Source of the DNA: Robinsoniella peoriensis
GTDB lineage: Bacteria > Bacillota > Clostridia > Lachnospirales > Lachnospiraceae
Length of the DNA: 64,000 nt
Strand: one strand, 5' to 3'
Assembly (NCBI RefSeq): GCF_042680125.1
Contig: NZ_JBHTNY010000037.1
Shown here one piece after another: positions 1 through 8,974 of the stretch. Within the stretch, counting starts at the first letter, position 1. Each line of letters opens with the position of its first letter. The notes beneath the pieces were generated by a model, which saw nothing but the letters and a program-made list of their open reading frames with translations, was not told the DNA's origin and did no database searches. The position numbers were made by a program, and so were the translations under genes.

Positions 1-79
1 TGTGGTTCGCTACGCTTGGCGGTAAATACCCGCGACTGGACTTGCACCAGCTAGATTAGTGCCATGCTTGGCACACCGC
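1..79. other. Left edge, no gene seen
   Basis: No reading frame or RNA gene is supported here. A short inverted repeat GTGCCA / TGGCAC lies at 59-74. The stretch could be the edge of a dispersed element continuing outside the window, but nothing in the sequence decides this. Confidence 0.3.
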
Positions 80-112
80 AAAAAATACCGCAGCCTTTCG
101 GCGCGGCATTTT
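80..112 (-). terminator. Intrinsic terminator after the RclA-like gene
   Basis: On the minus strand a GC-rich stem (AATGCCGCGCC with GGC-T-GCGGTATT, one bulged T) closes a GAAA tetraloop and is followed by six T. It lies about 25 bp after the stop of the flavoprotein gene, so it very likely ends that two-gene transcript. Confidence 0.8.
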
Positions 113-136
113 CACTTCTATATACTGATCGATACA

Positions 137-1501
137 TTATACTGCAAATAAATCATTAAAGGCTTCGCTCATTGTCGGATGTGTATAGATCTGGTCTCTT
201 AAAATCTGATAATCCAAATCTGCATCCATCGCAAGCTTGATTAAATTAATCATTTCATACGATTCCTCGCAAAAAAGCATCGCCCCCAGAATCTTATTTG
301 TATCTTCATCTATTATAACTTTTAATAAACCATCCGGCTGCTTTAATACCTGTGCTTTAGGAATTGCAGCGGCAGCAAGCTTTGCAATTTTAACATGATA
401 TCCGGCTTTTCCAGCCTCATCTTCATTTAATCCCACCCTGGAAAAAGAGGGTGTTATAAACACACTGTAGGGTACATTCTGACGTTTCTTCTCATTATAC
501 TGACCTCCGTTTAACTGAGACCAGACGATTCGGAAATCATCCAGGGAAACATATGTAAACTGCAGACCGCCAACCACATCTCCCATAGCCCAGATATTTG
601 GTGCCGTAGTTTTTCGGTTCTCGTCTACCTTTACCGCGCCTCTGGACGTAAGCTCTACGCCGGCTGCTTCTGCATTTAATTCTGCCGTATTAGGTTTTCT
701 TCCGGTAGCGACCAGAATTGCATCTGCTTCTAATTCCTGCCTTTCACCTTTCCAGACAACGGTTAAGGATGCATGATCCCCATTATTATGAATCTGCTCA
801 ATCTGAGCACCCAACCGAAATGTAACACCGGAATTCTCAAGTGCACTTTTAATCGCATCTGCAATGTCACGGTCCTCACGTTTAATCAATGTCTCACCAT
901 CCTGAAGCACCGTCACTTCTGATCCGAAACCGGAATAAATGGAGGCAAATTCCAGTCCGATATATCCGCCGCCGATAATAACCAGCCTCTTTGGCAATCT
1001 TTCCAGGTCCATTAAAGTTTCACTAAAATATACATAGGGATTATTTTTGATCCCATTTATTTCCGGAATGACAGGGGTTCCTCCCGTATTAATAAAGATC
1101 TGCCCCGCTTCCAGTTCCTGTACTTCATTTTTCATTTGTACCTTTACTCTGGTATTGGATAAAAAGCTGGCTGTTCCATTATAAATGGTCACGTTTGGCA
1201 GATCATCCAGTTTTGCAAAATTTTTCCCACGGAGCATAGCGGTCAGATTTCTTTTCTCATGGATAGCCTTGGCATACCAGTCAGCCTTTTGCGCAAAATC
1301 AGTTCCCTGGTTCCTTCTTGCTGTCTGCGAATTACGGACAAGGGATTTTGAAGGAATACACCCTACATTAATACAGGTACCTCCATACATCTGATCTGAT
1401 TTTTCCACCAGTGCAACGCATTTTCCCTGTGCCGCCAGCTTTCCTGCAAGTGTCTTACCACCTTTGCCAAAACCAATTATTAATGCATCATATTCCTTCA
1501 T
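137..1501 (-). CDS. rclA: RclA-type flavoprotein disulfide reductase
   Basis: Class I pyridine-nucleotide disulfide oxidoreductase, 454 aa, close in its N-terminus to E. coli RclA (YkgC). Seen: an FAD-binding glycine motif at about residues 8-20 (IIGFGKGGKTLAG), the redox-active pair C43 and C48 in GGTCINVGCIPSK, a second NAD(P)H glycine motif near 175-190 (IIGGGYIGLEFAS), the FAD motif MGDV near 307, and the C-terminal YTHPTMSEAF dimer-interface motif with the catalytic His-Glu pair. RclA family members act in the cytoplasm and are linked to reactive chlorine and copper stress; that role here is inferred from the family. The gene follows a thioredoxin-like lipoprotein by 34 bp on the same strand, so the two are probably co-transcribed from the promoter upstream of that gene. 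A GGAGG site precedes the ATG. Confidence 0.88.
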   Translation of the reverse strand: MKEYDALIIGFGKGGKTLAGKLAAQGKCVALVEKSDQMYGGTCINVGCIPSKSLVRNSQTARRNQGTDFAQKADWYAKAIHEKRNLTAMLRGKNFAKLDDLPNVTIYNGTASFLSNTRVKVQMKNEVQELEAGQIFINTGGTPVIPEINGIKNNPYVYFSETLMDLERLPKRLVIIGGGYIGLEFASIYSGFGSEVTVLQDGETLIKREDRDIADAIKSALENSGVTFRLGAQIEQIHNNGDHASLTVVWKGERQELEADAILVATGRKPNTAELNAEAAGVELTSRGAVKVDENRKTTAPNIWAMGDVVGGLQFTYVSLDDFRIVWSQLNGGQYNEKKRQNVPYSVFITPSFSRVGLNEDEAGKAGYHVKIAKLAAAAIPKAQVLKQPDGLLKVIIDEDTNKILGAMLFCEESYEMINLIKLAMDADLDYQILRDQIYTHPTMSEAFNDLFAV

Positions 1502-1535
1502 TTTAAATCCTCCTTTTCCCGTATTTCATGAAATT

Positions 1536-2552
1536 TTATTTTACCTGTTCCAATAAATCATTTATAATTGTTTCCCAGTCTGCTTTGCTTCTGGCACCCG
1601 TCTGAATTTCTCCCACCTGTTTGCCATCTTTATCTACAAATATTGTGGTGGGAACTACCGAAGCATCCTGAAGTGGTCCCATCAGTAAATCCATAGACGG
1701 GAGTAAGTGGGTATAACCTGCACCCGTTTCTTCAATTGCATACTTCGCCGTCTCGATCTGGGAAGCAGAAATTGTGCCGTCATTTGTAATAACGTCTGTT
1801 ACGATTCCAACGATCTGGAATCCTTTATCTGCATATTCCGTATTAATTTCACCCAACTCGGGCATTTCACGCAAACATGGCCCGCAGAAAGTTGCCCAGA
1901 TATTAACCATCGTAAGCTCATGATCTTTAAAAATATCCTGGGTTACTTTATTTCCGTCAATATCCGTTGTAGTAAATGCGCTGAGGCTCGGGTTGTCATT
2001 CTGGGCCTCCATAATTTTTGAATCCCCAACGGCTATCGGGGTTTCCTTTGTCTCTTTTTCAGAATCTGCATTCTCACTGCCGGATACCGTATCATAAGGC
2101 CAGTCGTTAATGCCGCCAAAATCATATACATTAGTGTATCCCGCTTTCAGCATCTTCTTGGCTGCCTGACTGCTGCGGTTGCCGCTTCTGCAATAGATCA
2201 AGATCTCCTGGTTTAAATCCGGAAGCTGCGCTAAAGGTTCTTCTCCGATTTCCTCATTTGGAATCAGAACCGCTCCGTCAATATGTTTTTCATCATACTC
2301 TTCCTGGGTGCGTACATCCAGAATAACCAGATTATCCCCGCTGTCGATCCTTTTCTTTGCTTCCTCTGCCGTAAGCTTTTGATATTCTGCCTTACCGGCT
2401 GTCTCTGATGTATTTTGACCAGCCTCTGTCGTACTCTGTATATTTTCTTTGGTCTCTTTTGGCGAAGATTCTGCTCCGTTACTGCCACAGGCGCTCAATA
2501 CCACTGCTGCCGAAATCAAAATTGCTCCCATAACTAACCGTTTATGCTTCAT
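1536..2552 (-). CDS. Rhodanese-thioredoxin (TlpA-like) lipoprotein
   Basis: 338-aa surface lipoprotein. The signal peptide ends in a lipobox with C22 (VVLSAC), followed by a Ser/Thr/Glu-rich linker. Residues about 57-157 are a rhodanese domain with the active loop CRSGNRSS (C121), and about 187-338 a TlpA/ResA-like thioredoxin fold with CGPC (C223, C226) in NIWATFCGPC. Family knowledge suggests sulfane-sulfur or disulfide exchange on the outer face of the membrane. It is the first gene of a unit with the RclA-like flavoprotein, which suggests a redox or hypochlorite stress module; that link is inference. The start is supported by GAGGAGG just upstream of ATG. Confidence 0.88.
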   Translation of the reverse strand: MKHKRLVMGAILISAAVVLSACGSNGAESSPKETKENIQSTTEAGQNTSETAGKAEYQKLTAEEAKKRIDSGDNLVILDVRTQEEYDEKHIDGAVLIPNEEIGEEPLAQLPDLNQEILIYCRSGNRSSQAAKKMLKAGYTNVYDFGGINDWPYDTVSGSENADSEKETKETPIAVGDSKIMEAQNDNPSLSAFTTTDIDGNKVTQDIFKDHELTMVNIWATFCGPCLREMPELGEINTEYADKGFQIVGIVTDVITNDGTISASQIETAKYAIEETGAGYTHLLPSMDLLMGPLQDASVVPTTIFVDKDGKQVGEIQTGARSKADWETIINDLLEQVK

Positions 2553-2599
2553 TTTTGCCTCCTCATCAATTCATATCTGTTTAATTGTTATTGAAATTG

Positions 2600-2645
2600 T
2601 TACAGTTGATACTGTAATATTATCAGTTACAGTTAGGTTTGTCAA
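2600..2645 (-). promoter_or_regulatory. Promoter with TTACAGT/ACTGTAA operator for the redox pair
   Basis: Minus-strand -35 TTGACA (2640-2645), a 17-bp spacer and -10 TAATAT (2617-2622). Three half-sites overlap it: TTACAGT at 2627-2633, ACTGTAA at 2611-2617 and TTACAGT at 2600-2606. The last two form an 18-bp dyad with a TGAT centre; the first two frame the -10. This looks like a repressor or redox-regulator site; the regulator is not in the window. Confidence 0.65.
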
Positions 2646-2774
2646 GTACTTTTGTACATTATTTCCTTTAAATAGATATTTATACTTTATTATCGCTGAT
2701 GTATCTTACCGGCTTCAATCAGCCGCATCAAACGCTCACAGTGTACCGCATCAACACCTTTGCCTCCCCCTTCT

Positions 2775-3332
2775 TTAGCAATCACAGTGAACTACTTTTT
2801 CAAAATCATAATCTAAAAGCCGATGGTAATAATGCCCCATTTCATCAAACGTAAAGCAATAGTGGAACTCATCTATATGCTTATCCTGGAAAGTAATCAC
2901 ATACTGGAATTCAGAATGTCGGATTTCCTCTACGGTGATATGTTCCGAAACCTCACGGAAAACGTCAATAATTTCCTCCAGTCCGCAGGCTGGTCCCTGT
3001 AATACCTGAACAAGTTTTTTCAGAAATTCACGGCTGGTATTGTTTTCATAGATATACTTTACCCCTTCTTTTGGAACTGCAAACTCATATCTTCCTGCCT
3101 CGAACTTTACTTTCAAATCGTGAAAATGCGGTTTCACAAATTCTGCAAATTCAGCCATGCAGTTCTGCAAAGACGTTTCTTCCATTTCCCCGGTATCCAG
3201 CAAATAACAGATCAGCCCCGGATCATAAAAGACACTGACGCTTTTTCCTTCCATATAACCAATCTTAACCATACCTTCAAATATCATATCTGATATATTT
3301 TTTTCTAAATGTGTAAAATTATAGTTTTCCAT
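2775..3332 (-). CDS. Hypothetical protein, DUF3877-like
   Basis: 185 aa, acidic, no signal peptide or membrane segment. The N-terminal pattern (LEKNISDMIFEGMVKIGYMEG...FYDPGLICYLL) recalls the DUF3877 family of Clostridia, whose function is not known; I hold this family call loosely. The rest is mixed alpha/beta without a catalytic motif I recognise, and it ends in HCDC. A GAGG-type ribosome site precedes the ATG. It stands alone between a PadR unit and the redox pair, all on the minus strand, with about 200 bp of unremarkable sequence on each side. Confidence 0.6.
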   Translation of the reverse strand: MENYNFTHLEKNISDMIFEGMVKIGYMEGKSVSVFYDPGLICYLLDTGEMEETSLQNCMAEFAEFVKPHFHDLKVKFEAGRYEFAVPKEGVKYIYENNTSREFLKKLVQVLQGPACGLEEIIDVFREVSEHITVEEIRHSEFQYVITFQDKHIDEFHYCFTFDEMGHYYHRLLDYDFEKVVHCDC

Positions 3333-3537
3333 TACACTGCCTCACTTTCAAATATGCTCCGGGTCTTAAAAATACTAGTATATCCGACACTGGTACCCGT
3401 CAGTTGCTCGGTTTTTGACAGACAGGTACAATGATTTTCAGACACGATTTTCAGACACGCTTAATCATTATTGTAACAAATTTTACTGATTTCTTCCAGC
3501 GTATTTCAAAATTAAAACGTATGCCAAAAACTTCATC

Positions 3538-4101
3538 TTATCTCTCCAACGGATTCCGTAATGCATCGATCATCCGGTTTAATTTTCTGAAGTTGCGTAA
3601 ATGGAGTACTAATATCAGCACATAAATACAGCAGTAAATTGTCATTATGACTCTGAATACCAAACTGTTCCAATTTGCCCCTCTATTTATAAGAGGTATA
3701 ATAAAGCAGCACAAAAGCACGGTAAAAAAAGTGGTAAGCAAAATAACCTGACGCTTCAATATCTTTTTACAGCACTCTGCTTTTGAAGTGTTATCACTGA
3801 AGATTTGGTTTTCTTCAACTGATTCTGATTTCTTTTTGCGAAAATAGTAAAAACTGTTCAGCTTCATCAGATATTCCCATCCATAATCTTCATAGATAGC
3901 AAGATAACCGGATTCATCATTTTCTTCATCATTATAATCCAGCTGATAAATATATTCTTCCGGCCGGCAGGCTTCAAACCGGTACGTAAATCCACCTGTT
4001 CCCAGAAACCTCCATCCTCTTCGATGCTGTTCCATCAAAAAACGCTCTTCATCTTTAAAATCAGCAATAGAAAAAAATTTATGCATTTTCTTGATTTCCA
4101 T
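3538..4101 (-). CDS. DUF2812 membrane protein
   Basis: 187 aa. Residues about 5-95 match the DUF2812 pattern (FFSIADFKDEERFLMEQHRRGWRF...YQLDY), followed by two predicted membrane helices near 118-140 and 148-168. DUF2812 proteins are typically encoded directly after a PadR regulator, as here: the gene overlaps the end of the PadR gene by 23 bp, so translation is probably coupled. In other firmicutes such pairs are thought to sense or respond to envelope stress, but the molecular role is unknown. Confidence 0.8.
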   Translation of the reverse strand: MEIKKMHKFFSIADFKDEERFLMEQHRRGWRFLGTGGFTYRFEACRPEEYIYQLDYNDEENDESGYLAIYEDYGWEYLMKLNSFYYFRKKKSESVEENQIFSDNTSKAECCKKILKRQVILLTTFFTVLLCCFIIPLINRGANWNSLVFRVIMTIYCCIYVLILVLHLRNFRKLNRMIDALRNPLER

Positions 4102-4417
4102 AATACCGCTCTCCTTTACTATTTTGATATAATCTTTGTATCCTTTTTAATTCTATCTGCAGGATCTGTTCTCCAAGAGGTGTTATGCGATAAGACTTTC
4201 TCTTATTCTCCTCTTTTGTAAAACGGATCAGTCCATCTTTTTCCATTTTAGATAAACTGCCGTACATTGTGCCCGGGCTGATTACAATCTCGTCTGAAGT
4301 AATCTCCTTCACATGCTGCATAATATTATATCCGTGCATTTCATTTTGCAGAGAGAATAAAATATAAAATCCTGTTTCTGTCATTGGAATATATACACGT
4401 TTAATTTTTTCATCCAT
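4079..4417 (-). CDS. PadR-family transcriptional regulator
   Basis: 112 aa with a winged helix covering most of the protein (ETGFYILFSLQNEMHGYNIMQHVKE...SPGTMYGSLSKMEKDGLI), the hallmark PadR sequence HGY...SPGTMYGSLSKM, and a short C-terminal helix for dimerisation. It probably represses its own operon with the DUF2812 gene: two operator-like palindromes sit in and next to the promoter at 4486-4543. AAGGATG precedes the ATG. Confidence 0.9.
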   Translation of the reverse strand: MDEKIKRVYIPMTETGFYILFSLQNEMHGYNIMQHVKEITSDEIVISPGTMYGSLSKMEKDGLIRFTKEENKRKSYRITPLGEQILQIELKRIQRLYQNSKGERYYGNQENA

Positions 4418-4485
4418 TTTCTACATCCTTCTTTTCAGCATTCACTTTTATTTTTCCTTAATATTTATTGCATTCTTCACCTCGA

Positions 4486-4543
4486 TACATCGCACTGCTA
4501 TATATCGTACTTTGAGTATATCGCATTGCGATATAAAAGTCAA
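4486..4543 (-). promoter_or_regulatory. padR promoter with two spaced palindromic operators
   Basis: Minus-strand -35 TTGACT (4538-4543), a spacer of 17 bp, and -10 TATACT (4515-4520). A perfect 19-bp dyad (arms TATATCGCA / TGCGATATA, 4517-4535) fills the spacer; a second copy matching 16 of 19 positions lies at 4486-4504, centred 31 bp away, i.e. three helix turns. This is the arrangement expected of an autorepressed PadR gene. Confidence 0.75.
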
Positions 4544-4546
4544 TAC

Positions 4547-4577
4547 AAAAAAACCCTTCTGCCATTCAGACAGAAGG
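4547..4577 (-). terminator. Intrinsic terminator after the dehydratase gene
   Basis: Stem CCTTCTG / CAGAAGG with a 9-nt loop, followed on the minus strand by a run of T. It lies 40 bp past the stop of the IlvD/Edd gene and directly before the padR promoter, insulating the two. Confidence 0.8.
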
Positions 4578-4616
4578 ATATTATAAACCATTTCAGCTGC
4601 AAAGCGTCCCCTGAAT

Positions 4617-6335
4617 CTATTTCATATATCCACCCTTCATAGGGGACACCGCATGTTGCGCAAATATATTTAAAACACCGGACTTATACTTTTCTTTAGC
4701 CGGTTTCCACTCTGCTTTTCTTTTATCGAGAATCTGCAGGATTTTTTCCTCACTGCATTTTTTTCCATCTATCCCGGCGATTCGAAGAACTCTGTTTTTA
4801 ATATCCATTTCAATCAGATCATTTTCTTTTACCAGAGCAATCGGACCTCCTTCTGCCGCCTCGGGAGACACGTGTCCGACTGCCGGTCCTTTGGATGCTC
4901 CGGAAAAACGCCCATCGGTTATAAGAGCTATCGTTTTTCCCAGTTCTGCATCAGAGGAAATGGCTTCCGTTGTGTAGAACATTTCCGGCATGCCGCTTCC
5001 TTTGGGACCTTCATAACGGATAATTACTGCATCCCCCGGCTTAACATCGTGATTCAGTACTGCCGCTATCGCATCTTCTTCACAATCAAACGGACGTGCA
5101 CGAAGAAGCGCTTTGAACATTTCTTTTGGTACCGCAGAATGTTTGACAACTGCTCCATCCGGTGCCAGATTTCCCTTCAGAATTGCAACCGTTCCATCGG
5201 ATCCAATGGGATCATCGAAGCTTCTGATAATATCGGTACGCTTTAAATTCCATTTTTCCAAATATTCACTGCATTTTTCATAAAATCCGGAGTTTTCTAA
5301 ATCCTCCAGATTTTCGCCCAATGTCTTACCGGTGACTGTCATGGCATCCAGATGCAGCATACTCCTGATTTCTTCCATAATTGTGGGAACACCGCCAGCA
5401 TAATAGAAGAATTGTGCCGGCCATTTTCCAGCGGGACGGATATCCAGCAGATAGTGTGCTCCCCGATGCATCCGGTCGAAACTTTCTGCATCAAATTCTA
5501 TACCAAATTCATGTGCAATCGCAGGGATGTGAATCAGGCTGTTGGTAGATCCCGAAATTGCTGCGTGAACCATTACTGCATTTTCAAAACTTTCCTTTGT
5601 TACAATATCCCGTGCCTTAACTCCTTCTTTTGCCAGCTGTACCGCACGAACCCCCGCTTTGTATGCAACTTCTTTTAAATCTTCACAGGTTGCAGGCATA
5701 AGTGCACTTCCCGGCAGCATCAGCCCCAGCGCTTCTGCCATTATCTGCATGGTAGATGCGGTACCCATAAAGGAACATGCTCCGCAGGATGGGCATGCGT
5801 GCTGTTTATAAAATGTAAACTTCTCATTCGATATTTCCCCTCTCTGACACATGGCACTATAGGCGCCGATCTGCTCCAAAGTGAGCATATCCGGACCGGC
5901 ATCCATAACCCCTCCGGTAACAATGATACTTGGTATATTGATTCTTCCGATACCCATCAGCTGCGCCGGGACACTCTTATCACAGCTTGCAATGAACACT
6001 CCGGCATCAAAAGTTGTGGCATTTGCATGGATCTCAATCATATTAGCGATCATATCCCGGCTGACAAGGGAATAATTGATACCATCATGTCCCTGAGCCA
6101 TTCCATCACATATATCCGTGGCATAATATCTGGCTGCTTTTCCACCATGTTCATTAATACCGCGAACAGACTCTTCTACAAAGAGATTCAGATGTGCACT
6201 TCCCGGGTGGCTGTCCCCATAAGTACTCTCAACCATAATCTGTGGTTTCTCTAAATCTTCCACGGACCATCCCATTCCCATTCTAAGAGGATCCATTTCC
6301 GGTGCCAGCTGACGAATTTTTTGACTGTTATACAT
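4617..6335 (-). CDS. IlvD/Edd-family dehydratase
   Basis: 572 aa, full length for the dihydroxy-acid / sugar-acid dehydratase family. Seen: the ICDGMAQGHDGINYSLVSRDMIA motif, the cluster cysteine in SCDKS, and CPSCGACSFMGTASTM, which together supply the iron-sulfur ligands; the C-terminal TDGRFSGASKGPAVGHVSPEAA motif is intact. The reaction is removal of water from a dihydroxy or polyhydroxy acid to give a 2-keto(3-deoxy) acid. Because it stands alone, divergent from a FadR-type regulator and not in a leucine/isoleucine operon, a sugar-acid substrate is as likely as the branched-chain pathway. An AAGGAG site precedes the ATG. Confidence 0.85.
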   Translation of the reverse strand: MYNSQKIRQLAPEMDPLRMGMGWSVEDLEKPQIMVESTYGDSHPGSAHLNLFVEESVRGINEHGGKAARYYATDICDGMAQGHDGINYSLVSRDMIANMIEIHANATTFDAGVFIASCDKSVPAQLMGIGRINIPSIIVTGGVMDAGPDMLTLEQIGAYSAMCQRGEISNEKFTFYKQHACPSCGACSFMGTASTMQIMAEALGLMLPGSALMPATCEDLKEVAYKAGVRAVQLAKEGVKARDIVTKESFENAVMVHAAISGSTNSLIHIPAIAHEFGIEFDAESFDRMHRGAHYLLDIRPAGKWPAQFFYYAGGVPTIMEEIRSMLHLDAMTVTGKTLGENLEDLENSGFYEKCSEYLEKWNLKRTDIIRSFDDPIGSDGTVAILKGNLAPDGAVVKHSAVPKEMFKALLRARPFDCEEDAIAAVLNHDVKPGDAVIIRYEGPKGSGMPEMFYTTEAISSDAELGKTIALITDGRFSGASKGPAVGHVSPEAAEGGPIALVKENDLIEMDIKNRVLRIAGIDGKKCSEEKILQILDKRKAEWKPAKEKYKSGVLNIFAQHAVSPMKGGYMK

Positions 6336-6355
6336 AGTTCATTCTCCTTTTTATA

Positions 6356-6413
6356 CATACGATCTTTTATTCTCACCTTTACGTGTCAATTCATACGATG
6401 TTTTATGCTATGA
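6356..6413. promoter_or_regulatory. Direct-repeat operator between dehydratase and FadR-type genes
   Basis: Two copies of CATACGAT[C/G]TTTTAT at 6356-6370 and 6392-6406 lie 36 bp apart upstream of the dehydratase. The second is inside a dyad with arms TCATA / TATGA (6391-6413). They are good candidates for the binding sites of the divergent FadR-type regulator. Confidence 0.5.
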
Positions 6414-6601
6414 ATATAAATCTTTCATTCTTAAAAGTCAAGTATCAGATGGAATATCGTAAATTTTGTATGTATTTCTGCTTTTGTTTTGTTCATTATT
6501 CTCAAAATTCATAGGATGACTTTTACTGGATTTATTTATATAAAGAAAACATTGAAAATCAACCCGTGATACTATATAATCATTTCCAGGAAGGTGATCA
6601 T

Positions 6602-7285
6602 ATGAATTCAGAACAAAATCAAGATAAAAAGAATCTAACCGGACAGGCATCCGATTTTATTATTCAATATATTAACGAACAGCATTTACAGCCTGGGGAC
6701 CGTCTGCCGAACGAAACAGTATTCTCTAAATCACTGCAGATTGGACGTGGAACCGTACGGGAAGCGATGAAATTACTGGAATCCAGAAATATTGTTGAAA
6801 TCAGACAGGGTTCCGGTACTTATGTATCTGCCAAAAAAGGGGTTGCCGACGATCCTCTGGGACTTATTTTCATAGATGATAAAGAAAGCCTCGCTAAAGA
6901 TCTGATGGAAATCCGTTTTATGATTGAACCATCAATTGCGGCTATGGCTGCCCAGAATGCCAATGAGCAGGAAATCCTGCAGATACAGGGACTCTGCCAG
7001 GAGATCGAATCGCTGATGCGTGCAGGTATAAACCATACACAAAAAGACATTGAATTTCACACGGCCATTGCCATGAGCAGTAAAAATGTGGTAGTACCCC
7101 GGCTGATTCCCATAATCAACAGTACTATTGAGTTATTCATTGATTTAACCGAGAATACTTTAATAGAAGAAACTCTTCAAAGCCACCGTGATATAGTGAA
7201 GGCCATTTCCAGGCACGATGCAGTAGGTGCCCAGGATGCCATGTATCTTCATCTTGTATATAACCGACGCCGTATCCGTAATTAA
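6602..7285 (+). CDS. FadR/GntR-family regulator (FCD domain)
   Basis: 227 aa from the ATG at 6602, chosen because AGGAAGGTG lies at the right distance; an upstream ATG at 6566 has no such site. Residues about 10-80 are the GntR winged helix (PGDRLPNETVFSKSLQIGRGTVREAMKLLESRNIVEIRQGSGTYV), and about 95-220 the helical FCD ligand domain with RFMIEPSIAAMAA, HTAIAMSS and SHRDIVKAI, whose Asp/His residues normally hold a metal and an acid ligand. FCD regulators commonly sense sugar acids or keto acids. Divergence from the dehydratase suggests that it controls that gene and itself. Confidence 0.88.
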   Translation: MNSEQNQDKKNLTGQASDFIIQYINEQHLQPGDRLPNETVFSKSLQIGRGTVREAMKLLESRNIVEIRQGSGTYVSAKKGVADDPLGLIFIDDKESLAKDLMEIRFMIEPSIAAMAAQNANEQEILQIQGLCQEIESLMRAGINHTQKDIEFHTAIAMSSKNVVVPRLIPIINSTIELFIDLTENTLIEETLQSHRDIVKAISRHDAVGAQDAMYLHLVYNRRRIRN

Positions 7286-7318
7286 CATGGTGTAAATATT
7301 TTTTTATAAAATCAGAAA

Positions 7319-7356
7319 CCCCAGCCGCAGATCCTTCACGTTATCTGCAGCCGGGG
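7319..7356. terminator. Terminator between FadR-type gene and aspA
   Basis: Stem of 14 positions, 12 paired (CCCCAGCCGCAGAT with ATCTGCAGCCGGGG), then CTTCTTTTAT on the plus strand. It lies between two convergent genes; the better T-run serves the regulator gene. Confidence 0.75.
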
Positions 7357-7427
7357 CTTCTTTTATATTCTAATCTTAGGGAGATTGAACATGCTATTTT
7401 CCATTAATGGATATTTGTTTAACAGTT

Positions 7428-8885
7428 TTATCTATTTTCGAATTCTCTTTTTAGAATCAATTCTTTACCGGAAATACCAGGCTGCGTCATGTTAAGCGGC
7501 TCCAGAATGGTATCTATCTCTGCTTCATTTAACAGCCCTTCCTGTACCACCAGTTTTCGTACCGGTGCACCGCTTTTAATTGCTTTTTTAGCTACTTCCG
7601 CTGCTTTCTGATATCCTACGTGAGGACAGATGGCGGTAATCGTTCCAACGCTGTTTTCTACTAATTCCTTACATCTTTCTTCATTAGCCGTAATTCCGGT
7701 TACGCAGTTGTCTACAAAAGTCTGAACAGCATAACCCAGGGTATCAATCGACTGGAAAAGACAGTAAAATACAATGGGTTCAAAAGCATTTAATTCCAAT
7801 TGTCCTGCTTCTGCGGCCATGGTAATGGTCATATCATTTCCGATAATGTTAAACGCAACCTGATTTACTACTTCCGGAATTACCGGATTTACTTTGCCCG
7901 GCATAATAGAGGAACCATTTTGTTTTGCCGGAAGATTGATTTCCCCAAATCCTGCCCTTGGTCCGGATGACATTAAACGAAGGTCATTCGCAATTTTAGA
8001 CAAGGTAACTGCACAGGCTTTTATAGCTCCTGATACGGCTACAAATGGGTCCAGGTTCTGGGTTGCATCGATCAGGTCAAATGCCTGAACAAATCCAATA
8101 CCGGTAATCTCAGAAAGATTTGGTACAATTCTTTTTAAGTACTGTTCGTCTGCATTCAGTCCGGTACCAATGGCTGTTCCTCCCATGTTGAGGGTGAGCA
8201 TTTCCTCCATTGCTTTATCCATACGGTTAATATCTCTTTGTATCGCTACCGAATAAGCGCGGAATTCCTGTCCCAGACGAATGGGTACTGCATCCTGCAT
8301 CTGTGTTCTTCCCATTTTGATCACATGGTCAAATTCCTGGGCTTTTGCACAGAATGCTTTATACAGTCTTTTTAATTCCTTTTGGGCATTCTTAAGCAGG
8401 TTCAGGGAAGTCATTTTACCTGCAGTGGGGATTACATCATTTGTGGATTGCCCGCAATTTACATGATCATTGGGGTTTACGATACTGTAATCACCTTTTT
8501 CGCCGCCCAATATCTCAATTGCCCTGTTGGCAATTACTTCATTGGCATTCATGTTCAGTGAAGTTCCCGCCCCGCCCTGAATGGGATCTACAATAAAATG
8601 TTTGTGCAAATGTCCGTCTAATATCTCATCACATGCCTGTACAATGGCATCTGCTATTTTTTTATCCAGCTGCCCTACTTCACAGTTTGTGATAGCTGCT
8701 GCTTTTTTTATGTATGCAAGGCTGTTGATAATCTCCGGATGCATAAATAACCCTGTAATCTTGAAGTTTTCTGCCGCTCTCAAGGACTGTACCCCGTAGT
8801 ATACATTTTCCGGAACATCTTTCGTCCCTATTGAATCATTCTCCATACGATACTTTACGCCATCCAGCTTTACTTTTTCAACCAT
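7428..8885 (-). CDS. aspA: Aspartate ammonia-lyase
   Basis: 485 aa. Fumarase/aspartase superfamily: the signature GSSIMPGKVNP is complete, with NVYYGVQSLRAAENF near the N-terminus and the substrate loops GGAGTSLNMNANE and GQSTNDVIPTA. It converts L-aspartate to fumarate and ammonia in the cytoplasm, feeding anaerobic fumarate or C4-acid metabolism. Length and motifs favour aspartase over class II fumarase (NVYYGVQ and GGAGTS are aspartase-like). AGGAGATCAGG precedes the start. A LysR-type gene is divergent 164 bp upstream and is its likely regulator. Confidence 0.92.
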   Translation of the reverse strand: MVEKVKLDGVKYRMENDSIGTKDVPENVYYGVQSLRAAENFKITGLFMHPEIINSLAYIKKAAAITNCEVGQLDKKIADAIVQACDEILDGHLHKHFIVDPIQGGAGTSLNMNANEVIANRAIEILGGEKGDYSIVNPNDHVNCGQSTNDVIPTAGKMTSLNLLKNAQKELKRLYKAFCAKAQEFDHVIKMGRTQMQDAVPIRLGQEFRAYSVAIQRDINRMDKAMEEMLTLNMGGTAIGTGLNADEQYLKRIVPNLSEITGIGFVQAFDLIDATQNLDPFVAVSGAIKACAVTLSKIANDLRLMSSGPRAGFGEINLPAKQNGSSIMPGKVNPVIPEVVNQVAFNIIGNDMTITMAAEAGQLELNAFEPIVFYCLFQSIDTLGYAVQTFVDNCVTGITANEERCKELVENSVGTITAICPHVGYQKAAEVAKKAIKSGAPVRKLVVQEGLLNEAEIDTILEPLNMTQPGISGKELILKREFENR

Positions 8886-8974
8886 GATACCTGATCTCCT
8901 ATCTTCTTTGCCGTGTATTTTATACTTTTTTTGTTTTGATTTGCTTTGTTTTGATTGACCTCATTATATACGAG

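Noticed and set aside
4617..6335. Firm ilvD assignment
   Set aside because: The family fits, but the divergent FadR-type regulator and lack of other branched-chain genes leave a sugar-acid dehydratase equally likely.
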